Shown here: piece by piece, positions 21,645 through 30,824 of the stretch | Numbering within the stretch: the first letter of the stretch is position 1 | How the letters are laid out: each line of letters begins with the position of its first letter | Assembly: GCA_001913845.2 (NCBI GenBank) | Contig: MKGP02000053.1 | Location: forward strand, 186,001-250,000 | Direction of reading: 5' to 3' | Length of the DNA: 64,000 nt | From: Limnothrix sp. CACIAM 69d | GTDB lineage: Bacteria > Cyanobacteriota > Cyanobacteriia > CACIAM-69d | Program-made: the position numbers and the translations under genes | Notes under the pieces: model-generated | Seen by the model: only the letters and a program-made list of their open reading frames with translations | What the model was told of the DNA's origin: nothing | Databases searched by the model: none

Positions 21645-21914
21645 CTAACCGCGAATGCCGAGTTTCTTGATCAGCGCTTGGTAACGCTCACGATCCTGCT
21701 TCAGGATGTAAGCCAGCAGGCGCTTCCGGCGACCAATGATTTGCAGCAGACCACGGCGAGAGGCGTGATCTTTCTTGTTCTTTTTCAGGTGTTCGCTGAG
21801 TTGCTCGACGCGCGCCGTCAACAACGCCACTTGCACATCCGCCGAGCCGGTATCGGTGCCGTGGGTTTGGAAGTCATTGATGACGGTTTGTTTGCGCTCT
21901 TGTTGCAGGGGCAT
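21645..21914 (-). CDS. rpsO: 30S ribosomal protein S15
   Basis: 89 residues, standard length. Binds 16S rRNA early in 30S assembly. The whole chain matches S15: the TGSADVQVALLTARVEQL helix, SEHLKKNKKDHASRRGLL with the rRNA-binding His/Ser turn, and IGRRKRLLAYILKQDRERY. It precedes the PAM68 gene by 15 bases. No self-regulatory pseudoknot was traced. Confidence 0.98.
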   Translation of the reverse strand: MPLQQERKQTVINDFQTHGTDTGSADVQVALLTARVEQLSEHLKKNKKDHASRRGLLQIIGRRKRLLAYILKQDRERYQALIKKLGIRG

Positions 21915-22094
21915 GACGAATTTGCTTGGGTGTTGCTAAGTACAGACAGCAGCTCTCTAGAATATCACGCTCAGACCGGAGTGCAAGGGGATGATCGCTT
22001 GATTGCGATCGCCCCCGAGTTCACACCAGCCGGGAAGCCCAAAGCCGCCCGGAAGTTTCCTCAAAACCCACTAGACCGTGACTTGGGAGACCCC

Positions 22095-24398
22095 CTAAAA
22101 GTCACCCTCAGCGCTAGCTGCGGCCGTGGCCGCATGATCCAACTTGAGCACCAACACGCCCAACGGAGGCAAGCAGAGGTCGATCGAGTAGGGGCGATCG
22201 TGGAACCACCATTCCTCCGCCCATTTGCCCCCTAAATTGCCCATGTTGCTGCCGCCATATTTGCGCGAATCGCTATTGAGCACTTCTCGATAGAAGCCCA
22301 GCTTGGGAACCCCCACGCGGTAATGGGAATGGGGTTGCGGCGTGAAATTACAAACCACCACCACAAAATCCTTGTAATCCTTGTCCCAGCGCACAAACGA
22401 AACCACACTGTGGTTGTTGTCGCTGCAATCAATCCACTCAAATCCTTCCTGACGGCAATCTTGGGCATAAAGGCAAGGCTCGTTGCGATAAAGCTGATTC
22501 AGATCAGCCACAAACTGCTTCAGCTTCTGATGGGGTTCGTATTGCAGCAAGTGCCACTCCAAATCACCCCAAACATTCCACTCACTCCACTGGCCAAACT
22601 CCATGCTCATGAAGAGTGTTTTCTTGCCCGGGTGCGCGAACATGTAAGCGTAAAGACAGCGCAAGTTCGCAAATTTTTGCCACTCATCACCGGGCACTTT
22701 TCCGAGCATATTGCTCTTGCCATGGACAATTTCATCGTGGGACAGAGCCAGCATGAAATTCTCGCTAAAGGCGTACCAAATGCTGAAGGTGACGTTGTTT
22801 TGGTGGAATTGGCGGAACCAGGGATCCATCGAGAAATAGTCGAGGATGTCGTGCATCCAGCCCATGTTCCACTTCAAATTGAAGCCCAAGCCTCCCACAT
22901 AGGTTGGCCAAGAAACCATCGGCCAAGCGGTGGACTCTTCCGCGATCGAGAGTACACCGGGATAGTAACTGAACAACAGATGATTGGTTTGCCGCAGAAA
23001 ATCCGCCGCTTCAATGTTTTCTCGACCACCGTATTGGTTGGGCAACCATTCCCCATCCTTGCGGCAATAATCCAGATACAACATTGAGGCCACCGCATCT
23101 ACGCGGATTCCGTCAATGTGATATTTGTCGAACCAGAAAAGGGCATTGGCAACTAGAAAATTCCGCACTTCATTGCGGCCATAGTTGAAGATTAAAGTGC
23201 CCCATTCCTTGTGTTCGCCCTTGCGGGGATCGGCATGTTCATAAAGGCAGGTGCCGTCAAACCCTGCCAAACCATGGCCATCTTTCGGGAAGTGACCGGG
23301 CACCCAATCCACAATCACACCAATACCGTTTTGGTGGCATTGATCGACAAAATACATGAAGTCCTGAGGCGTGCCATAACGCGAGGTGACGGCATAATAG
23401 CCAATCACTTGGTAGCCCCAAGATCCATCAAAGGGGTGCTCTGCGACGGGCAACAATTCCACATGGGTGAAGCCCATCTCTTTGACGTAGGGAATCAGGC
23501 GATCGGCCAGTTCTTTATAGGTCAAAAATCGCGTGCCGGGCTTCAGTTCCGCCACGGAAACCGATTCGGCCGGCGTGCCGTCGTAGTGGGTGCCGGGAAA
23601 TGCAAAGTTTTCATGCAACCAGGAGCCGAGATGGACTTCATAAACCGAAACCGGCTGTTCTAGGGGGACGGTGTGGCGGCGCTTGTCCATCCAATCGTTG
23701 TCGCTCCACTGGTAGTGATCCAGGTTGGCCACGATCGAGGCAGTTTTGGGGCGCACTTCCTGCTGGAATCCGTAGGGATCGCTCTTTTCGTAAATGTGCC
23801 CTTCCCAGTTTTTGATCTCGAACTTGTAGGGATCCCCTTCCTTTACGCCGGGAATAAACAGATCCCAAACACCGCCGTCCATCTTCCGCATTTGGTGCTT
23901 GCGGCCATCCCAATAGTTGAAATCGCCCAAGACGGAAACATTACGCGCGTTGGGGGCCCAAACGGCGAAGTAAACGCCGCTGACTCCTTCAATTTCCGTT
24001 AGGTGGGCCCCCAGTTTTTCGTAAACGCGGTGGTGATTGCCTTCGCAAAAGAGGTGAACGTCAAAATCGGTGACCAGGGGCGATCGAAAGGCGTAGGGGT
24101 CATAGAGCACCCGCTCATGCTCCCCTTCTTGGATCCGCAATTGGTAGTTAGCGATTTCGTGACGGGTGATGGTGCACTCAAAAAAGTGCGGGTGATGCAC
24201 AGAGACCATCGGCACTTCAAGACGTTCTTCGGGAAAGATCGCCCAAGCGGCGCTGGCGCTGGGCAAATAGGCCCGAATTGCCCAGGTTGTTTCACCATCT
24301 TGCTGAAGCACCAGGTGGGGGCCAAGGACTTCAAAGGGATTGTGATGATGGTTGTGAACAATCCGATCGACTTGATCTTGGGCAATGGTAGGAATCAT
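22095..24398 (-). CDS. glgB: 1,4-alpha-glucan branching enzyme
   Basis: About 767 residues. Introduces alpha-1,6 branches into glycogen. It has N-terminal CBM48-type segments ([13 protein letters not shown] and [20 protein letters not shown]) before the GH13 barrel: [14 protein letters not shown], the nucleophile in [15 protein letters not shown], acid/base Glu in SIAEESTAW and [14 protein letters not shown]; then the C-terminal beta domain. ATG 24398 ([17 protein letters not shown]) fits the family better than the upstream open extension. The gene is single, with 500 bases of leader before it. Confidence 0.96.
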   Translation of the reverse strand: MIPTIAQDQVDRIVHNHHHNPFEVLGPHLVLQQDGETTWAIRAYLPSASAAWAIFPEERLEVPMVSVHHPHFFECTITRHEIANYQLRIQEGEHERVLYDPYAFRSPLVTDFDVHLFCEGNHHRVYEKLGAHLTEIEGVSGVYFAVWAPNARNVSVLGDFNYWDGRKHQMRKMDGGVWDLFIPGVKEGDPYKFEIKNWEGHIYEKSDPYGFQQEVRPKTASIVANLDHYQWSDNDWMDKRRHTVPLEQPVSVYEVHLGSWLHENFAFPGTHYDGTPAESVSVAELKPGTRFLTYKELADRLIPYVKEMGFTHVELLPVAEHPFDGSWGYQVIGYYAVTSRYGTPQDFMYFVDQCHQNGIGVIVDWVPGHFPKDGHGLAGFDGTCLYEHADPRKGEHKEWGTLIFNYGRNEVRNFLVANALFWFDKYHIDGIRVDAVASMLYLDYCRKDGEWLPNQYGGRENIEAADFLRQTNHLLFSYYPGVLSIAEESTAWPMVSWPTYVGGLGFNLKWNMGWMHDILDYFSMDPWFRQFHQNNVTFSIWYAFSENFMLALSHDEIVHGKSNMLGKVPGDEWQKFANLRCLYAYMFAHPGKKTLFMSMEFGQWSEWNVWGDLEWHLLQYEPHQKLKQFVADLNQLYRNEPCLYAQDCRQEGFEWIDCSDNNHSVVSFVRWDKDYKDFVVVVCNFTPQPHSHYRVGVPKLGFYREVLNSDSRKYGGSNMGNLGGKWAEEWWFHDRPYSIDLCLPPLGVLVLKLDHAATAAASAEGDF

Positions 24399-24892
24399 AG
24401 GGCGATCTTTTAAAACAACAGTCGAAAACAACAGTCGAAAAAACAGCGGTGACGAACAAAAGGGCGCAGACGAAAACGGCAAACGGCCATTGAGCCTGGG
24501 GGGCTACCGAGAGCCGCTTGGGGGCCAAAACTTGGGCGATCGCGCGCCCAGTGCCAGCGGCCACCACTCACCTTCAGGAGCGTCTATGGCTGAGACCTGC
24601 ACAGTAACTGGGTTAGGGTTACCAAAAACGTTCAACAAGGGGCTATGGACAGGGAGCTTTCAATGGTTGGTTTCCGAGGGGAATTCCCAGGTTTGTTCAG
24701 GGTTAATTCGCGGGTTTAATTCGTGGGGTTGATGCTCAGGAGTTAGGTTCTAGGAAGCTGGTCAAAAACGCTTGGTCTACAAAAATGTTGGATCAAAAGG
24801 GGCATTCATCGATCACGATGAATTTTTGTCAACCATTAGCAACAGAAGTTTGCACAGGGTTGCACAGACCATAGCAAATGGTTGCTGTTGTC
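24399..24892. other. Intergenic region between moaC and glgB
   Basis: About 490 bases, no gene recognised. It should carry the glgB promoter. Two copies of AACAACAGTCGAAAA-like sequence lie at about 24415-24442, just upstream of the glgB start. Nothing else stands out. Confidence 0.4.
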
Positions 24893-25471
24893 TCAAGGGC
24901 GATCGGGAGCCTGGTAGTCGCCGGATTTGCCGCCGGTTTTGGTCAGCAGCCGCACGGCCTCAATTTGCATTGACTTTTCTAGCGCCTTTGCCATGTCATA
25001 AAGGGTTAAGGCGGCTACCGATGCGGCCGTGAGCGCTTCCATCTCTACGCCCGTTTCGGCTTTGGTTTTCACGCGGGCTTGGATGATGTAGCCCGGAAGA
25101 GCGCGATCGGGCGTGAGGGTGACCTGCACCTTGCTCAGGGGCAAGGGATGACAAAGGGGAATGAGGTTAGCCGTTTGTTTTGCGGCCATGATTCCGGCAA
25201 TGCGAGCCGTCCCCAGCACGTCTCCTTTGGGGGCATTGCCAGACTCGATCGCCGCGAGGGTGGTGGGCAGCATTCGGACACGCGCTTCGGCCAGGGCTTC
25301 CCGCGTGGTGGCCGTCTTGGCAGAAATGTCCACCATTCTGGCTTCACCGCTGCTGTTCAGGTGGGTGAGCGAGGGGGCGGCCACGGCCCGATCGCCCCCC
25401 CCAGCGGCCAAATCGTCGGCAGTGGCTGAGTTTGGCCCTCGCTCCAAAAAATTTTGGTCGAGACTTGTCAT
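24893..25471 (-). CDS. moaC: Cyclic pyranopterin monophosphate synthase MoaC
   Basis: 192 residues. Acts after MoaA in molybdenum cofactor synthesis. Motifs: [38 protein letters not shown] with the conserved His, [20 protein letters not shown], and [12 protein letters not shown]. The first ~33 residues are a variable extension. No other moa gene is near. It is divergent from the tRNA-Arg gene. Confidence 0.96.
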   Translation of the reverse strand: MTSLDQNFLERGPNSATADDLAAGGGDRAVAAPSLTHLNSSGEARMVDISAKTATTREALAEARVRMLPTTLAAIESGNAPKGDVLGTARIAGIMAAKQTANLIPLCHPLPLSKVQVTLTPDRALPGYIIQARVKTKAETGVEMEALTAASVAALTLYDMAKALEKSMQIEAVRLLTKTGGKSGDYQAPDRP

Positions 25472-25530
25472 GCTCCGGATAACCTGTGCTATGATTGTTC
25501 GGCGCTAAACGGTTAACCGCCGTCGAGCTA

Positions 25531-25603
25531 GGGCGTGTAGCTCAGTGGATAGAGCACGTGACTACGGATCACGGTGTCGGGGGTTCGAATCCCTCCTCGC
25601 CCG
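25531..25603 (+). tRNA. tRNA-Arg (anticodon ACG)
   Basis: It starts GGGCGTGTAGCTCAGTGGAT, has anticodon arm CGTGA-CTACGGA-TCACG with anticodon ACG, T loop TTCGAAT, acceptor 3' strand CTCGCCC and discriminator G. One acceptor pair (T6-T67) is mismatched. A34 is the substrate of TadA, whose gene is at 4124. Confidence 0.95.
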
Positions 25604-25936
25604 TTTCAAGAAAACAATACGCTAAAAAGCTCTGATTCTAAGAACTTTTGCAGTTTTGAGTTTCGGGGTTCTCGCGATCCCGCTGAAACTGGTTGGGTCA
25701 GTCAGACCGAGTTTCTGACGAAACAGACCGAGCCTCAGCAAGCCGAGCAACTGAGTTTTGGTTGGGCTGTTCCTTGGCTTGACTCCAGGAACCGAACCAG
25801 CGCACAGCGGCATCCCAAGCCCAATGGATCAGAGATGATTCAAAATCCCTGATCGCAAAGGACTGGATTGGATCCCATTCCCGAGCCAAGGTTAGGCGAT
25901 CGAGATGCTGGAGCCATGCAAAACGCCGAAGTTAGC
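25604..25936. other. Intergenic region after tRNA-Arg
   Basis: About 330 bases. No gene, tRNA or clear terminator recognised. Short frames on both strands lack family features. Confidence 0.4.
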
Positions 25937-26392
25937 CTAGTTGCGTTCGATCCACTTTTGGGCCCGCAATCGGAGAGCCACGGCATTCACCAACAGGTCT
26001 AAGCTCGCCTTCCGCTCATCGATCAAGAAAGGTTCGAGGGTGCTGTGGGGGCCGCCTTTTTCCGTGTAGGAAAAGCCCTTGGTGGCGTTGATGTCGTCTT
26101 TGGGGAAATAAACCCGAAATTCCCGATCGCCCCAACTACCAATCACCTGAGAGCATTGGTTGTCTTCCAGCCCTTTGATGGGAACGGTGGCATTCACAAA
26201 CTGCAACGCCAAGCCGGCCACACCGCGATCGACCAGGGCCTTTTGCAGGGCCGGCAAATATTCGGTTTCAATAAATTCGCCAAAGGGCTTGTCTTCCGGT
26301 TTGGGGGCTTTTTCTTTGGCTGGGGCAGCTTTTGGGGCCGCAGCGGGGGACTTCGCTTGTACTTCCGCTTTCACTTCCGGATTGTCAGCCAT
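25937..26392 (-). CDS. DUF2996 family protein
   Basis: 151 residues. The first ~35 residues are a low-complexity Ala/Pro/Lys linker. The conserved part runs from KPFGEFIETEYLPALQKAL through SQVIGSWGDREFRVYFP to TLEPFLIDERKASLDLLV and the C-terminal RLRAQKWIERN, matching my recollection of the cyanobacterial DUF2996 family of unknown function. No membrane segment or signal peptide. The ATG at 26392 lacks a strong ribosome-binding site. Confidence 0.82.
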   Translation of the reverse strand: MADNPEVKAEVQAKSPAAAPKAAPAKEKAPKPEDKPFGEFIETEYLPALQKALVDRGVAGLALQFVNATVPIKGLEDNQCSQVIGSWGDREFRVYFPKDDINATKGFSYTEKGGPHSTLEPFLIDERKASLDLLVNAVALRLRAQKWIERN

Positions 26393-26816
26393 GATGGTTC
26401 AGCAAATATGGTGCAGAAAATAGCGGGGCGATCGGGTTGCCTAGGTTCAACCACCACCGCCGGGACGTGACCCACAACGGGCGATCGGCAATGTGGGGGT
26501 TCTTGCGGGTCTCGAAACCTAAGCAACTGAAATCTAAACAAGTATTGTACGGAGCGGCGGGAAGTTCCGGCTAGCTTTGGACTTTTGGGCTGATTATCAA
26601 ATTGATTGGCTACTGCCTAACAACACTAGTCGATCCAGTCGATCGGGTGCGGCCGATCGGCTGTGGAACGAGCGATCGGTCAATGAATCAAGGCCCAGCG
26701 ATCGGCTGCCATCAGCCCAAACCAGTTCTTGATCTGTTTTCGCCGTCCCTGATCTGTTTTCGTCGTCCTTGAATAGGTTTGCTATCGTTGGATCACCCTT
26801 TGCTCATTCCTGAATC
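26393..26816. other. Divergent promoter region with a 20-bp repeat
   Basis: About 420 bases between the divergent DUF2996 and Wzc-like genes, no gene seen. Two tandem 20-bp near-identical units based on TGATCTGTTTTCGCCGTCC occupy 26729-26768, about 50 bases before the Wzc-like start and thus in a position to affect its transcription. Confidence 0.55.
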
Positions 26817-29039
26817 ATGGCCTCGCCCCTGGTTAAGCGGTTTTCCCTAGCCCTCAAGCGCTATTTGTGGATCCTGCCCGTGGGCCCAATTTTGGGGGCC
26901 GGTGTTGGTGCGGGACTGTCGTTGCTGCCCGTGCCGCCCCCGCGCTATAGCATTTTGGGAGTTTTGTCATACCAACGGGCGGGGGTGTCGTTTTCGGAAA
27001 CGGGAGCGGCAATTGTGGAGCAAGGGCAAACCCTATCGCCAGATATCTTGACCGCGCCGGACATCATCGCGCCTGTGGCTAAGGAATTTCGGATGGATCC
27101 GGAGTTGTTGCTCAAAAGCCTGCGGGTGCGGGATCCCAACTCCGGTGATGAAAAAGACAAGAAAAAAGAAAGCGGCCCGCCAACCTTGGAAGTGCGCTTC
27201 ACGGATGAGAAAGGGGAGCGGGGCGAAAAGATTACAAATTCTCTCATGAAGTTGATGGTGGAAAAAAGCCGTCAACTGAATGCTGCGCGGGTGAAGGGAA
27301 TTATTGATGCGATTCGGGCCCGGCTGCCGCAGGTGATTGGAGAACTGCGGGCGGCGGAGCGCAATTTGGAACGATACGATCGGGTGGAAGGGGCGGCAAT
27401 TTTGGCGGCCCAAAACGGGGCCCTGATTGAGTCGATCGCCACGATCGGGAATCAGCAGCGCCAACTGCAACTGCAACTGGAAGGCGTGACCGCCCAGGTG
27501 CGCTCCCTGGAACAGCGGCTGGGCCTGTCGGTGGACGATGCCTATGTGTCTTCGGCCCTCAGTTCCGATCCGATGCTGGCCCAATTGCGGGTGCAGCTTC
27601 AGCAGGTGGAGGCGGAACGGCTGCTCCAAAGCCAACGCCTGCGGCCGGAGCATCCCCAAATGCAATTGTTGATTCAGCGGCAACAGTCCCTAGAAACCCT
27701 GTTGAATCGTCGGGCCCAAGAAGTCGTGGGCGGCAGCATGGCGGGGGCAAAACCGCTGGCGGCCACCAGTCGGATTCGATCGAGCAGCAGCCTGGATCCG
27801 GCGCGGCAACAGTTAGCCAACAGTTTGGTTTCCCTAAAAACCCAGCAGGAAACCCTTCAACGCCAACTCACCCTGTCCTTGAAGGCGGAACGGGAACTGC
27901 GTCAGGAATATGCAGCCGTGCCCAACAAACAGCTAGAGCGCGATCGCCTGGCTCAACAGGTGGCCTTGAAAAAAGCGCTCTACGATCGAATGCAGGCCAA
28001 ATTAGTCGATTCGGAAGCCGCCGAAGCGGAAACCGTCAGCAGCCTGACGATCGCCCAACCGGCCGCCATCCGCTCCGAGGAAATTGCCCAAAAGCTCTCC
28101 ATGCGCTTGACCCTGCCGGCCGGGTTTGCGGGTGGTTTGGTCTTGAGTGGGGCGTTGCTGTTGGTGTTGGGAATGCTCGATCGCCGCTACCAAGCCGACA
28201 GCGAAATTCGCAGCGCCTTGGCCGAGCGGGATATCAAACTGCTGGGCATTTTGCCGGAATTGGCCGCCCGTGCGCCGGGCCTGTTGCCGGTGTTGGTGGA
28301 ACCCTCGCCCCAGGGAGAAGCCTATGAACAATTCCGCAGCAACTTACGCCGCCTGGACAGCAGCCTGAAGGTGCTGTTGATGAGCAGTGTGGATGTGGGC
28401 GAAGGAAAATCCGTGGTGGCCTATAACTTGGCGATCGCAGCGGCGCGATCGGGTAAACGCACCCTGTTGATTGAACTGGATTTGCGCGCCCCCTCCGCCG
28501 CCAAGGCCCTGCGCGTGGCTCCGGATCCGGATGCGGTTCGTGAACCGTTCCACTACTACAGCAGTTTGAACAACTGTGCGCGGATGGTTCCCGAGGTGGA
28601 AAATCTCTACATTGCTCCCAGCCCCGGCCCCCAAAATGATTGCGCGGCGATTTTGGAATCTAGCGAAATTCGACAACTCCTGCTGGATGCCCGCAGTCGC
28701 TTTGATTACGTGATTGTGGAAGCCACGACCCTCAACAATGCCAACGATGCTTTGTTGCTGGAGTCCCAAACGGACGGGTTGATCTTGGTGGCTCGCCCTG
28801 GCCACACCGATAAGACCGCCTTCACTCAGCGGCTGGATGAGTTGACCGATGAGGAAACCAGCACCATTCGCTTAATTGGTGTTGCCATTGACAGTGCCGA
28901 TTCGCCCTTTGAGCTGCTGGAAGAAGAACTCCTGCTGGAAGAGGATGCTGAGGCGATCGATCCGATGGCGGCGGTGGATGAATGGTCGATCGTGCGGCCG
29001 TCTGCCAATTCCGTGGCCGCGCGATCGAAACAGCGCTAG
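26817..29039 (+). CDS. Wzc/GumC-type polysaccharide chain-length protein with ATPase domain
   Basis: 740 residues. Inner-membrane polysaccharide co-polymerase for exopolysaccharide export. TM1 is near residues 18-38 (ILPVGPILGAGVGAGLSLL); a long periplasmic region follows with coiled coils (~150-400, for example QRQLQLQLEGVTAQVRSLEQ); TM2 is at ~430-455 (PAGFAGGLVLSGALLLVLGM). The cytosolic BY-kinase-like domain has Walker A SSVDVGEGKSVVAYNLA and Walker A' LLIELDLRAPS. Walker B reads DYVIVEATTL, with Glu where Wzc has Asp, and there is no C-terminal Tyr cluster, so tyrosine autokinase activity is doubtful. A strong hairpin follows the gene. No glycan-assembly gene is immediately adjacent. Confidence 0.85.
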   Translation: MASPLVKRFSLALKRYLWILPVGPILGAGVGAGLSLLPVPPPRYSILGVLSYQRAGVSFSETGAAIVEQGQTLSPDILTAPDIIAPVAKEFRMDPELLLKSLRVRDPNSGDEKDKKKESGPPTLEVRFTDEKGERGEKITNSLMKLMVEKSRQLNAARVKGIIDAIRARLPQVIGELRAAERNLERYDRVEGAAILAAQNGALIESIATIGNQQRQLQLQLEGVTAQVRSLEQRLGLSVDDAYVSSALSSDPMLAQLRVQLQQVEAERLLQSQRLRPEHPQMQLLIQRQQSLETLLNRRAQEVVGGSMAGAKPLAATSRIRSSSSLDPARQQLANSLVSLKTQQETLQRQLTLSLKAERELRQEYAAVPNKQLERDRLAQQVALKKALYDRMQAKLVDSEAAEAETVSSLTIAQPAAIRSEEIAQKLSMRLTLPAGFAGGLVLSGALLLVLGMLDRRYQADSEIRSALAERDIKLLGILPELAARAPGLLPVLVEPSPQGEAYEQFRSNLRRLDSSLKVLLMSSVDVGEGKSVVAYNLAIAAARSGKRTLLIELDLRAPSAAKALRVAPDPDAVREPFHYYSSLNNCARMVPEVENLYIAPSPGPQNDCAAILESSEIRQLLLDARSRFDYVIVEATTLNNANDALLLESQTDGLILVARPGHTDKTAFTQRLDELTDEETSTIRLIGVAIDSADSPFELLEEELLLEEDAEAIDPMAAVDEWSIVRPSANSVAARSKQR

Positions 29040-29091
29040 GCACAACCGGGCGATCGTCCGGATGCACCGTCCTCACGGGCCGCCCAAACCA

Positions 29092-29136
29092 AAGCACCCA
29101 AGAGATCCCCGTGCTGGGTTGGTCTCTTGGGTGCTT
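29092..29136 (+). terminator. Strong hairpin after the Wzc-like gene
   Basis: A 14-bp perfect stem, AAGCACCCAAGAGA / TCTCTTGGGTGCTT, with a 17-base loop, 52 bases after the stop codon, followed by ATTTGAG. It probably ends transcription from both sides, since the small minus-strand gene at 29231-29431 also finishes just beyond it. Confidence 0.7.
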
Positions 29137-29230
29137 ATTTGAGCCTATGTGAATCAACTACGCTTGAAGCGATCGTTCAATTCTAGAAACGTTCAATTCT
29201 GGAAAAAAACCTGAAAAACCTGAGCCAAAC

Positions 29231-29431
29231 CTAGTAAGCGAGGGTTTCCAAGGTCTCACGCAGGTAGCGACGCACCAGCAAATCCGTGACTGTGGATTGA
29301 TTAGGCGTGCTGGGTTGTTGTTCCAGCCAGCGTTCAAAACCGGAGCTAGAGGCGATCGCTTGCACCAAGCTTTCCCAAACGGCGGCGCGATCGGGTAAGG
29401 AAGCAGTCGAAGACGCGAGTGAAGGGGCCAT
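29231..29431 (-). CDS. Small conserved cyanobacterial protein (66 aa)
   Basis: 66 residues without membrane segment: AAVWESLVQAIASSSGFERW, then a Pro/Thr linker, then VTDLLVRRYLRETLETLAY at the C-terminus. The SSGF-RW and YLRETLETLAY pattern is one I recall from small cyanobacterial proteins of unknown function. A perfect AGGAGG five bases before the ATG makes translation very likely. A 22-base palindrome lies about 190 bases upstream. Confidence 0.75.
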   Translation of the reverse strand: MAPSLASSTASLPDRAAVWESLVQAIASSSGFERWLEQQPSTPNQSTVTDLLVRRYLRETLETLAY

Positions 29432-29974
29432 GAAAACCTCCTAACGAGTGAAGCAATGCAGCAAATCCACTGCCATTGAGCAATGTTGAGAGAGCTAAAC
29501 CCACCCGAAGGGCGGCGCTAAGGCTCAATTGAGGGGGCAATTGCAATCACGCCAGGTTGAAGGTGGGCGATCGCGATATCAGAGACTAGCGAAGTTGACA
29601 TCTTCCCCTGCCTGAGGTCATTGTGACCGTGATTGGTCACAAAATCTGTCAACCATGAACCTTGCCACCGACCAATGATTGACTAGTGATTTACCAGTCA
29701 TCTACCAGGTCATTGCCCCCCGACTCTCTTACTTGTAACGCAAGATTGCAAGGGAGACAGTGCTGGCCATCACTCCCCATCCTCCAATCAGGTCGCTGAC
29801 GACGGCCCAATGAACCGGCCATTCGTCGTTTTAGCCCATTTCCCGGCATTGTTGAACTGATTGATTGAAAAAGTGGATGATTGCCCTTGCCGATTGGCAG
29901 TTGTGGTTTTCAATCCGCCAATGGAGCCTGGCGAAAGAGACGGTTTGGCGCGGAAAATTTGCGACAATTTATCC
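29432..29974. other. Intergenic region with a perfect inverted repeat
   Basis: About 540 bases with no gene recognised. The notable element is TTGTGACC-GTGATT-GGTCACAA at 29621-29642, an 8-bp perfect inverted repeat that could be the operator of the small gene at 29231-29431. The half-site spacing (TGTGA-N10-TCACA) is wrong for a CRP/SyCRP1 site, which needs N6. Confidence 0.5.
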
Positions 29975-30781
29975 CTACCCCACGCTGAGGCGCTGGAGCA
30001 TGACCGATCGCGCCCGATCGGCCAGAGAATCGTCCAGGCGGTTCAATGTACAGGATTCTCCTGTTCGCCGGGCGATCGCCGTTTGGATCATCCAATCAGC
30101 CAAAAAGGGATTTTTTGGCAACAGGGGCCCGTGGGAGTAGGTGGCGATCGCATTGCCGTGGAACGCGCCTTCGGTTTGGTCTTCGCCGTTATTGCCCAGG
30201 CCACGCACCACCCGGGCCAGCGGCTCCACCGATCCCAGCTTGGTGCGGCCTCCGTGGTTTTCAAAACCGATCAGGTAAGGCACATCCCCCAACATTAGCC
30301 GCAACTCCCGCGCCAGTCGTTCGGCGGTCACCTCCAGCACCAGATTGCCGATGCAGCGGGGTGCGTCGGGGCCCGGATGCACGGTCACCAAATCCAAAAC
30401 GCCTAACCCTTGGATGCGCTGGCCCAAACCGGGTTCGTAGTAATGGCCCAGCAACTGCGGTGCGCCACAGGTGAACACGCCGGGCACGCCGGCCTCGATC
30501 GCCCCTTTCAGGGCTGCGGCCTTGGCCCCTTGCAAATCTCGCATCACAATTTCTTGCTGGCGATCCTGTGCGCCGCCGCCCACAATTAAGTCCACCTGGG
30601 TGAACTGGCTGGGGTCTGTGTCCCGATCGAGCGGTTGAACTCGCACCGGAATGCCGCGCCATTCACAGCGCCGCTGCAAACAGGTCACATTTCCCCGATC
30701 GCCATAGGTGCTCATTAGCTTGGGATAGAGCCAGCCAATCACCAGGGGTTCAGAGAGGGTGGGCAAGGCGGAAAGACTCAC
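29975..30781 (-). CDS. gatD: GatD-like glutamine amidotransferase (lipid II isoglutaminyl synthase subunit)
   Basis: About 268 residues. With MurT it amidates the D-Glu of lipid II, supplying ammonia from glutamine (established in Gram-positive bacteria). Class I triad residues are visible: Cys in GVFTCGAPQLLGHYY (near residue 105), His in IATYSHGPLLPKNP, plus LVIGWLYPKLMSTYGDRGN and IGFENHGGRTKLG. The frame is open far upstream into the previous gene; GTG 30781 (MSLSALPTLSEPLVIGW) gives the family length. It lies 43 bases after a TPR-glycosyltransferase and, unusually, is separated from murT by two such genes. Confidence 0.9.
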   Translation of the reverse strand: MSLSALPTLSEPLVIGWLYPKLMSTYGDRGNVTCLQRRCEWRGIPVRVQPLDRDTDPSQFTQVDLIVGGGAQDRQQEIVMRDLQGAKAAALKGAIEAGVPGVFTCGAPQLLGHYYEPGLGQRIQGLGVLDLVTVHPGPDAPRCIGNLVLEVTAERLARELRLMLGDVPYLIGFENHGGRTKLGSVEPLARVVRGLGNNGEDQTEGAFHGNAIATYSHGPLLPKNPFLADWMIQTAIARRTGESCTLNRLDDSLADRARSVMLQRLSVG

Positions 30782-30824
30782 GGGCAGAAAACCTGGGCAA
30801 GGTTGCGGAAGAATCGGAGCCAGT

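Noticed and set aside
29621-29642. cAMP receptor protein (SyCRP1) site
   Set aside because: Half-sites TGTGA and TCACA are 10 bases apart instead of 6.
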